DNA of 64,000 nucleotides, from contig CAJVGD010000014.1 in NCBI GenBank assembly GCA_910890315.1, positions 682,001-746,000 of the forward strand. The letters run 5' to 3'. The notes beneath the pieces were generated by a model, which had not been told where the DNA came from, searched no databases, and was given only the letters and a program-made list of their open reading frames with translations. The translations under genes and the position numbers were made by a program. Positions 55,744 through 64,000 of the stretch are shown here, in pieces (position 1 is the stretch's first letter; each line of letters opens with the position of its first letter). This DNA is from Serendipita indica DSM 11827. Taxonomy: Eukaryota; Basidiomycota; Agaricomycetes; Sebacinales; Serendipitaceae.

Positions 55744-57275
55744 CTAATCCATCTTCCAATGTGTGTCTTCGTCGTCTGTGCCCCATACGAGCAATTCTAT
55801 GGACCACATGAGGAGGATGAAAAAGACGTTTGCCCATCGCCAGTAGACGTCGACATTGTGGTCAATCACTGAAACCCATCAGCCCACTGCTCACAACGAG
55901 AAGAAGAGAGCTCACAGAGGAGATGCGAGTAGACGGTGATGAAAATGGTTTGTCTGTAGGTGAGTATGAGGTTGGTCAGATGCGAGCTCTATGGACTGTG
56001 AGATTTTCGCAACAATGGATATTAAGCCAAGCGTACGGGGCGACCTTCCCATCCATTTGAAGCATCATCTTCTTCCCATCCGTCATCGCCCATCTTTGCC
56101 ACGATCCGTGAGGCCATTTGCAGAATTGCCAATCTAAATAGGAGGGCGGCAATCAACGGCCTCGGGAGAGCTTGGGTGATGAACTTGAACATGGTCTCCA
56201 TATGCGGAATGAGGTTTTCCACAAGGGCGTGCTATGCATTGTCAGTATATCCTAGAAGAAAGCCGACCGACGCACTATTGCGACCCAATGTTCGTCCAGT
56301 TATATCCCGCACCAAACGAGTCATCTGTGCATTGCCAGATATTGTAACTCAGAATCAAAGCTACTCCACTCGACTCGACGACATTCGTCCTGCGCAAGTT
56401 GAAGCCGATTCCAGTAAGGAAGAGCAACGACGTCAAGGCGCAGCCAAAAAGCATGGCCGTCATCGGCGTCGAAGCAGCATCCGCAAACGAGATGAAGAAC
56501 CAAGCAGCAGCAGCGACGTATGCGCTCGCAGACGCGATGAGAAGGCCGAATTGGTACCCTTCAGATACGCCCGCGAGCTCCTTGGATGCAATCCCGGCAG
56601 ATTGGATGACGATGAGGGATGCTAGCGCTTCGAGTCCTGCCATGATGGGCGAGGAGTAGCGCAGAAAGACGCCCCACCATGCTGCGATGGTATGCACGTA
56701 AGAATTTGGTGTCGCGAGGGCGGAGAAGATGTTGAAGACGAGAATGAGTAGTGCGGGTAGCGCGGGTATTTGTGCAAATGGTAAGAGGGATGGCAGAGAC
56801 AGGGTTCTTCCGGATGAAAACGTGAATGTTGGAAGTGTGAGGAGGAGCGTGGCATGGATGATAGATTGGATTGTTAGGAAAAGAGATAGTAGTAGAAATG
56901 CCGATTGAGAAAGTGTTGCAAGTGTAAGAGGCAAGAAAATCAGGTAGAAACTGAGCGTGGTAATGCTGTGGGCAAATGTCAGTGTTATTCGCAACAAGGA
57001 GACACAAAGGGGCGAAGATACAGCACGGCACTGTTCAATCTGCAGAGAATTGTGTATAACAAGCATCCTTTCCGTCCTTGAGACGGCGGGGCTCAACGAA
57101 TGAACCCCAAATAGACCAATCCAGGCCTCTTTGTAGTGCGTTCTCATTCCCTAATGATATAATATTCCAGTCGTTCCCTCAAGGCGCAGGTCCAGGCTCC
57201 GGGTCTGTGGAGTTGACGTTGAGCTACGTACCCTGCTGATTTTGTGACGGCATTCCAGAACATCAAAGCAGACAT
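55744..57275 (-). CDS. ICE2: ICE2-family multi-pass ER membrane protein (probable)
   Basis: Ice2 acts in ER shape/inheritance and links lipid droplets with ER phospholipid supply in yeast. This protein is almost all membrane segments: SFYLIFLPLTLATLSQSAFL, LLILVFNIFSALA, then PIMAGLEALASLIVIQSAG, YQFGLLIASASAYVAAAAWF and MLFGCALTSLLFLTGIGF. It has RRTNVVESSGVALILSYNIW and, after small introns, PRPLIAALLFRLAILQMASR and VDVYWRWANVFFILLMWSIE. It ends DEDTHWKMD at 55744. The 'LE-L-S-L-V-QS-G' and 'RR-NVVESS' patterns suggest ICE2. The 5' end is uncertain: a start MSALMFWNAVTKSAG at 57275, joined by a long intron to LNSAVLITTLS, is my best model; a start at 57147 is the alternative. Confidence 0.6.
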
Positions 57276-57490
57276 TGCGCGAGGAAATGCAGACTAAAAG
57301 GGACAAATGGAGGCTGCGGGCTTAGCCCTGAGAGGATTCCTTGTAGAAGTTGCAGTTCAAGTTGAATACTATTCAACCCAGAGCGCCACACTGGCCAAGA
57401 AACCGCGGCAAAGGGTATCAATTAAAAGCGTATACCTTTTAAATACATCGTAAACAGGGATGATGCTACAATCGTCATCTACAACAAGCC

Positions 57491-59025
57491 TCACTGGCTC
57501 TCTCGTGCAGGTCTATTGATCGGCGGAGGAAAAGGAGCAAACGAGGTGCCTCCAGGAATATCGCCATGAGGGATTGGCGCATCAAATGGTCGAAAGTCGT
57601 TGCCTGGTCGAGTCGGCTGTGGTGGTTGTGGCGGGCCACGCAAAATGACTCCAGGCTGACGCGAAGGATAGAACGGAACCGCTCCAGCGTTGATTGGTGA
57701 GAATTGAGGTGCCGGTTGGGGCACGCCAAAGGCTGGTGGTCCACTACGGCGTGGACCTGTTCTTCCATTTGCACCTTGCTGGAGGACATTCCGCACATCA
57801 GAAGGTGCACCAGTATCCTCCGGTATCAAAATTTGGGAGAGACGCTCGTTCTCCAGTTCTGCCTCTTCAATCTCCTTTCGCACCTCAGCCAGCTGCTTTT
57901 CGAGGTCTGGAATCGTCTCCTTGGAAAGCTTGTCGCGCTTGGCGGCAAGTTTTTCAGCTCGGTTTGTGGCAGTAGTGAGCTCGGATTGCAGGTCGGCGAT
58001 TCGCTTCTTATCCGCACGAAGTACTTGGTCGATCTCTGCCTCCCTTTGATTCAGAAGATCCTGCACTTGGGTATGTTCTGCTTCGACGGTTGATTCTTCA
58101 TCGCGAACACGAGGTAACGATTCTTCAACTTCCTGGGCCTGCGCTTCCACCTCGACGGTGGCCGAGAGTGTCTGCTTGACTGCTTCTTGTAGTGCAAGCA
58201 CTCGCTGCTTTGCACGCTGATCTGTAATAACTTGCTTCTCCGCTGCCTTTTTCAGTGCTTCTATTTCTGCCCGCGTCGTGTTTTCCGTCTTCTGCGACTC
58301 TTTTCGCGCCATTTTGAGTTGGGCGGACAGAGATTCGTGCTCCTGAGATATCGACGTCTTGGCGAGTTGCAATCGTGCTCGCTCCTCTTCGATGGTAATC
58401 CTCCTGGGGGGAGACGCAGACTCGGGGGTCACGGGCGGTGTCAGATCCCGCGATGGAACAATATCTGTGGACGAGATGGATACATCTGCATGAGTCTCCT
58501 CCAGTTCGGGCTCGCTTTGTGCGGCTGGTGATACTAGCAATATGTGTTTAGCACAAAAAAAATAGACGCGTCCTGAAGAGTTGTACCTGAGTCGTCCAGA
58601 GTTACAAAATCTCTGCACAGAGAGTCTTCCCCTTGCTCAATCGTGAGATCTACTTCATACTGCCTTCCTGGCCGCAATCCGTACAGAATCATGACTGCCT
58701 CTGATCCATCGTCTTCAACATGGAGAATATACGTATTCCAGCTGTTCCCATTGACCTTTACGGTATATCCTCGAGCCAACACCTCTGAAATCGACCGCTG
58801 GCACGGGCTAGGTGAGTCGCCCTCGAGCTGCAAAGAGGCCAATTGCCTATCGACATCGTCGTCGTTTGCATTTGCAGCCGCGAGGACAAAAGAGGCAGAT
58901 ATGGATGTTAAATCCTTGACTTGTATGGATATCCGGTCCAGAAACGGTCGGATAGTTTGCCACTGGGTCGTGGTCATGACCAAGGTCAATTGTGTCAGGC
59001 GAGCTGCACGGCCTGTAATGGACAC
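57491..59025 (-). CDS. Coiled-coil protein with N-terminal beta domain and Pro-rich C-terminus
   Basis: Two exons joined across GTACAACTC...TTGCTAG (after FVTLDDS, before VSPAAQSEPE). The start is MSITGRAARLTQLTLVMTTT at 59025; the second Met (MTTTQWQTIRPF) is an alternative. After a helical start comes a segment like a small beta sandwich (GNSWNTYILHVEDDGSEAVM, LRPGRQYEVDLTI), reminiscent of fibronectin-III strands. Then comes a coiled coil of about 220 residues (KKAAEKQVITDQRAKQRVL ... LAEVRKEIEEAELENERLSQ) and a Pro/Gly-rich tail ending RPARESQ. I recognise no named family; a scaffold or cytoskeletal role is only a guess. Confidence 0.72.
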
Positions 59026-59182
59026 TACCTAATGACTATAGGCAGAATAGTTCGAGCCCGACATTTTGTCGGCTATATTGCATGATGAGACTGAGAGCGT
59101 CAATTCAGCTCAAAGGGGCATTATACAAATCTGAAGCAGTATGAGATTGACACGTGGTGCCATATATTAGTACGGAAATCAA

Positions 59183-62100
59183 TCACAAGTGAGCGTCTGT
59201 TCGAACATTCGTCCAAGAGAGGTCACATCGAAAACGAGTGAAATCAAGCTTAGTTGCACGGAATGAAGTCGCCGTCGGTATGTTGAGACAAAGACATGGA
59301 TTTCGGAGGCCATACCGATTTTCCGGCGGTACCCAGAAGAGACGTTTGCCGGAAGATAACACCCACCCATCCTGCGAAAGAGAGCACTGCATAAATCCAG
59401 GGATAGCGATTCCCAAGTAAGAGCCTCCTGGTAGTTCTCTGTAGTCCTGGCCAAGGCTATCCCCATCGGCATCTAACAGCGGTTGTAAGTCGTGTCATAT
59501 GATCAACGATATGCTATTATACTCACCGGTGTCGTTATTCCACACTTGGATTGTCATGTCCTGAGAGCCAGAGATGATTCGTGTGCCACCTGGCGAGAAT
59601 CCGACGGCGGTGACCAGGCCATGGTGACGTCGGAGTGGCTCTCCCAATGACTGACCAGTGTTTGCATCCCATAGTCGAATCGTCGTCGGACGAGCCAGAG
59701 ACGATCCGTGAGCCATCTGGCGAGAATCCGACGGCATTGACCGAGCCTTGGTGTCCTCGGAGTGGCTCTCCCAATGACCGACCAGTGTTTGCATCCCATA
59801 GTCGAATCGTGTAGTCGTACGAGCCAGAGACGATCCATGAGCCATCTGGCGAGAACGCGACGGCGTTGACCGAGCGTTGGTGACCTCGGAGTGGCTCTCC
59901 CAATGACTGACCAGTGTTTGCATCCCATAGTCGAATCGTCTTGTCTTCCGAGCCAGAGACGATCCGTGAGCCATCTGGCGAGAATCCGACGGCGTTGACC
60001 GAGCCTTGGTGACCTCGGAGTGGCTCTCCCAATGACTGACCAGTGTTTGCATCCCATAGTCGAATCGTCTTGTCTTCCGAGCCAGAGACGATCCGTGAGC
60101 CATCTGGCGAGAATCCGACGGCATTGACCCAGCCTTGGTGACCTCGGAGTGGCTCTCCCAATGACTGACCAGTGTTTGCATCCCATAGTCGAATCGTCTT
60201 GTCCCACGAGCCAGAGACGATCCGTGAGCCATCTGGCGAGAATCCGACGGCGTAGACCCAGCCTTGGTGACCTCGGAGTGGCTCTCCCAATGACTGACCA
60301 GTGTTTGCATCCCATAGTCGAATCGTCTTGTCCCACGAGCCAGAGACGATCCGTGAGCCATCTGGCGAGAATCCGACGGCGCAGACCGAGCCTTGGTGAC
60401 CTCGGAGTGGCTCTCCCAATGACTGACCAGTGTTTGCATCCCATAGTCGAATCGTCTTGTCGGACGAGCCAGAGACGATCCGTGAGCCATCTGGCGAGAA
60501 TCCGACGGCCTTGACCGCGCCTTGGTGACCTCGGAGTGGCTCTCCCAATGACTGACCAGTGTTTGCATCCCATAGTCGAATCGTGTTGTCGGACGAGCCA
60601 GAGACGATCCGTGAGCCATCTGGCGAGAATCCGACGGCCTTGACCGAGCCTTGGTGACCTCGGAGTGGCTCTCCCAATGACTGACCAGTGTTTGCATCCC
60701 ATAGTCGAATCGTCTCGTCCCACGAGCCAGAGACGATCCGTGAGCCATCTGGCGAGAATCCGACGGCGTAGACCGAGCCTTGGTGACCTCGGAGTGGCTC
60801 TCCCAATGACTGACCAGTGTTTGCATCCCATAGTCGAATCGTCTTGTCGGACGAGCCAGAGACGATCCGTGAGCCATCTGGCGAGAATCCGACGGCGTTG
60901 ACCCAGCCTTGGTGACCTCGGAGTGGCTCTCCCAATGACTGACCAGTGTTTGCATCCCATAGTCGAATCGTCTCGTCCCACGAGCCAGAGACGATCCGTG
61001 AGCCATCTGGCGAGAATCCGACGGCGTTGACCCAGCCTTGGTGACCTCGGAGTGGCTCTCCCAATGACTGACCAGTGTTTGCATCCCATAGTCGAATCGT
61101 GTTGTCGGACGAGCCAGAGACGATCCGTGAGCCATCTGGCGAGAATCCGACGGCGTTGACCGAGCGTTGGTGACCTCGGAGTGGCTCTCCCAATGACTGA
61201 CCAGTGTTTGCATCCCATAGTCGAATCGTGTTGTCGGACGAGCCAGAGACGATCCGTGAGCCATCTGGCGAGAATCCGACGGCGTAGACCGAGTCTTGGT
61301 GACCTCGAAGAGCTATAGGCAGCCCAGGATACGTTGCTTCGAGCCCTCGAGTTACTTCCAGAGTATTCCTATGCATTTTGAGGCCCTCTATATGCAGATT
61401 CGACTTTGTCGGAGTAAAAGGAAGCGCAGAGATGTAGATGTGTGGAGCGCTGTCCTGAATCGGCACTGAAAACGCCATCAAGAATCGTTGGATTTCGTTT
61501 ATGCCGTTTTGGACCTCCTCTTCAAGCTGTTCACTGCGTGAGACAGTAAAGTTACATGCGATAAGGCACTCACTCTCTGGCGTGGAATAGCCCGAAGGCC
61601 AGTGATTGCTCGTGGTACACCTCCAATGAAGCTCAGTATCTCCATCCAGTATAGTACATGTGGAACTTGTATAATATTATGAAGTTCCTTTTTAAGTATT
61701 GATCGCCAATTGTCGTTGGTTTCCGCCGCATGAAACGGCCAATGAGAGCTGGCATACCGAAGTCGTCTGGAAATGAACTTTGATACCTTGGCGTCCAAGT
61801 TTGGAATCTCCCTATTTAGATAGAAAGATGATTCAAGTTGACATATATTAAACTTCAGGCCTTCACTTCGTGACTGGAGGCTCTTGAAACACCATGATGC
61901 CGCTCGACCATGTGCATTGGCCATGTCGATATATACCTTATTGTGCGCTTCGACAGTAGGGTTACTGGAGCAGCGTCGAAGGTACTCAACGAGAGTTGGA
62001 TGACGAAATTGGATTTGCTTTGTGGCTCCATCCTCTGTGAGTACGCTTCCAAGATTCCGCACCAACGCGCTTGCGCTTCCCTCTACTCTAGCATGCTTCA

Positions 62101-63932
62101 GGATGTCGTCCAGGTCGTCGGCGGTGAGAGGTTCAAATGCGGCGAGTAGAAGAGCAAGCATTTGATACATGACCGCATGATACTCGGGTGCTACCCGCTC
62201 GAAGATGAGGCTATACAGATCATCTATGGCCCCAGCCTGATCTATCGAGACTAGACGATTGTATGTGCTTTCCGCCGGGATCAAGCTGGTATAATCACTG
62301 AGCACTCGACATGCAGTGCTTGCCCAAATGAACAGCCCGTTGGACTTGTCGATCAGCTTCTGCCTCTTTTCTTTGGACAGGATTCCATCTAGCGATTGGT
62401 GTACATAGATTGTGATGTCACCGATATTATCGCTGTGACGGACATCGTGCAGGCGGTCCTCTAGCTTGGATTTGATGGAGAGTGGCCCTAAGACTGCGTC
62501 GATAACAGGGTCTGGGCGACTTGTCATGAATATCGTGAGATTTTTGTTTGCTTGAACAGCCGTAGATAGAGTTTCAACAAGCTCTCGTCGTTGTGATGTA
62601 GATTTGCATTCATCAAGAGCGTCAATAACAAGAATAACGCGCCCTTGACGACAAAGGAGCGGATCCGTGATGAGTGTCTTGAACTGTTCGTCAAGGGAGC
62701 TTCGCATGACGGAGAGGTTCCGCTTCACAGCACCAGCCACGTCCGGTGCCAGTTCGGGGATATGGTGAACAAGGTCTCTGGCGATGGTGGAGCAGAATTT
62801 TTCTGTGGTCGATGCTTCGCTGCTTGATATAGAGAAGAAGAATCGACCGCCTAGGACTCCTTTCTCCCTCCACGACTCAGCCACGGACATTGCGACTGTC
62901 GATTTGCCAGAGCCGGCAATGTCACAAAGCCAAAATATTGGCTTCTCTGACGTATCATCGTTGGCCCAGCGCCAGATGGTTTGAAGAACGGCTTCGCGCG
63001 TTCCTTTCAGGCAGGTCCTGTGGACTGAGGACGCAGCGAATGCGACGATTGGTAGTTGGAGCATAGCAGAGGCATCGGCTGGGAATGATAAGCGAGGGCT
63101 TCATACAGAATTCCAGCTTACCGTCTGTTAGAAGAACCTTGGTATTCTCTTCAATGACCTTGGTATTCTTCTCGATGACTTTGGTACTCTCCTCGATGAC
63201 TTTGGTACTCTCCTCGATGACTTGAACATGCACGGCGGTGAACACTCCCAAGGCCTCCTGTGTCAAATAGTCAGCTTCTGACTAGGACTAATGAAGCTCG
63301 TACTATAAGGTGCCTATGCCGTTCTTCGATATCTCGATTGAGTTTCAAGATCTCCCCTGCGTCAATCTTCATTTTGCTGAATGATTTAAAGAAGCCAAGT
63401 TTGCGGTCGCGTTTGGCCTGAAGATTGATGACCGTATCATGCATAGTTTGGAGGAATCTGCATCTCTCAGTCCATTAAGACAAACTCAGACTGTTTACCT
63501 ACTCGACGTAGTGAACGAGCGGCTGTCTGACTGCCTTGTCGATGGCCCTGCCCTCTACAGGATACGCCTCGATCAATACGATTCGTTCCTCGAGCGCAGA
63601 TGTATAATCTTTCAGACGTTGTATTAGATCGACCCATTCTTGTTGATTGTTTTCTATCGCCTGTCGGACTCCTTAGATGAAGGCATGCTATAACAAGCTT
63701 GCCAACTGACCTGGACGACTCCAAGGATCGATTGTGTTGTTCTACAAGCTGCTTTAAGAGGAGCGAGGATATCTGATCCCTCGGCGATGTTTGCCAATAC
63801 GTCGAGACCGACATTGGCCGTGTTGTATACTTGGCCACGCTTGCTTGTTTGGTTGTGTGCGCTTGATGAAGATCCAGAGGAATTCTCATTTCCGTGCTTT
63901 TTCTTGGATTTGGATGTGCCTTGGCCCGACAT
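59183..63932 (-). CDS. NLR-type STAND protein: helical N-terminus, NACHT, 14 WD40 repeats
   Basis: Fungal NLRs are intracellular sensors of non-self that trigger heterokaryon-incompatibility or defence-like responses. [20 protein letters not shown] (start 63932) begins a basic, disordered start. A helical bundle follows ([60 protein letters not shown]), resembling HeLo/MLKL-like N-terminal domains. A linker made of four VIEE(S/N)TK-type units comes next. The NACHT domain has Walker [17 protein letters not shown] and Walker [12 protein letters not shown]. Fourteen 43-residue WD40 repeats follow, then a conserved tail ([20 protein letters not shown]) ending at 59183. Intron phases fit throughout. 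Repeat 13 (about 59681-59690) is 2 nt short relative to its neighbours, which breaks the frame, yet repeat 14 and the tail are conserved in the expected frame. It is therefore either a recent pseudogene allele or a sequence error. Confidence 0.85.
59548..61310 (-). repeat. 129-bp tandem array encoding 14 near-identical WD40 repeats
   Basis: Unit of 43 codons, consensus [20 protein letters not shown]... ending LGEPLR. Thirteen units at 129-bp spacing are almost identical; the fourteenth is diverged ([18 protein letters not shown]). Amino-acid variation is concentrated at unit positions 4, 5, 7, 23 and 25. Confidence 0.95.
63139..63222 (-). repeat. Four tandem 21-bp units in the NLR linker
   Basis: Units at 63139-63159, 63160-63180, 63181-63201 and 63202-63222. 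The last two are identical in DNA. Each encodes seven residues of the pattern VIE(E/K)(S/N)TK, suggesting a short amphipathic or coiled-coil spacer between the helical domain and NACHT. Confidence 0.9.
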
Positions 63933-64000
63933 TGTCAAGGTGGTTGATTCCAAGATGGTCGGCGTCTGTGATGCCAGCCTCCACACGAGGTCGACGCACC

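Noticed and set aside
59554-61218. Long alternative-frame and antisense open frames across the WD40 array
   Set aside because: They are a by-product of a 129-bp repeat whose length is a multiple of three, so any frame lacking a stop in one unit stays open in all. Only one frame gives WD40 repeats.
59548-61310. CRISPR-like or satellite array
   Set aside because: The 129-bp units are in-frame WD40 codons following a NACHT domain in a spliced eukaryotic gene. There are no unique spacers.
1-64000. Transposons, retroelements, tRNA or rRNA genes
   Set aside because: I looked for terminal repeats, transposase or reverse-transcriptase motifs and tRNA B-box patterns and found none that held up. A dedicated search could still find degraded copies.

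Overview
The window looks like nuclear DNA from a basidiomycete fungus, most likely an agaricomycete. Nearly every gene is cut by several short introns (about 45-60 bases, GT...AG). Genes are densely packed on both strands. The gene content is fungal: an eisosome protein, an HsbA-like surface protein, an ABCA transporter, a NACHT-WD40 NLR with near-identical repeats, and Kex2-type secreted peptides. A Rhizoctonia-like relative would fit, but that is a guess. I see no transposon, tRNA, rRNA or CRISPR array. Exon borders are my own readings of splice signals and reading frame, not predictions from a program.

1-9.0 kb: a partial proline-rich/coiled-coil gene, the eisosome gene PIL1/LSP1, and a divergent quinolinate phosphoribosyltransferase (NAD synthesis). 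Then come an unrecognised membrane protein, a small Cys-rich gene and a secreted HsbA-like protein. 9.3-19 kb: an adaptin-type AP-complex large subunit converges on a large fused kinase / tandem-DH / PH / CNH signalling gene. 19.4-27.6 kb: DNA ligase I converges on an SNF2-RING helicase. 28-33.2 kb: a CE16-like SGNH esterase, two tandem GNAT acetyltransferases, an orphan single-exon gene, and a divergent SH3BGR-like thioredoxin-fold gene. 33.2-46.3 kb: a full-length ABCA transporter, and the spliceosomal helicase BRR2 in divergent orientation.

46.4-57.3 kb is rich in secreted and membrane proteins. It holds a single-pass membrane protein, a 62-residue secreted peptide precursor with three Kex2-type repeats, an ASC-1-type zinc-finger protein, a DUF4291 protein, phosphoacetylglucosamine mutase (UDP-GlcNAc/chitin supply), a Ser/Thr-rich secreted protein and an ICE2-like ER protein. 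57.4-64 kb has a coiled-coil gene and a complete-looking NLR: helical N-terminus, 21-bp repeat linker, NACHT, 14 WD40 repeats and a conserved tail. One WD40 repeat of the NLR is out of frame.

The most interesting items are the repeat peptide precursor at 49636-49875, whose repeats differ in DNA but not in peptide sequence; the NLR WD40 array, with variation confined to a few positions and one frameshifted repeat; and the kinase-RhoGEF-CNH fusion.
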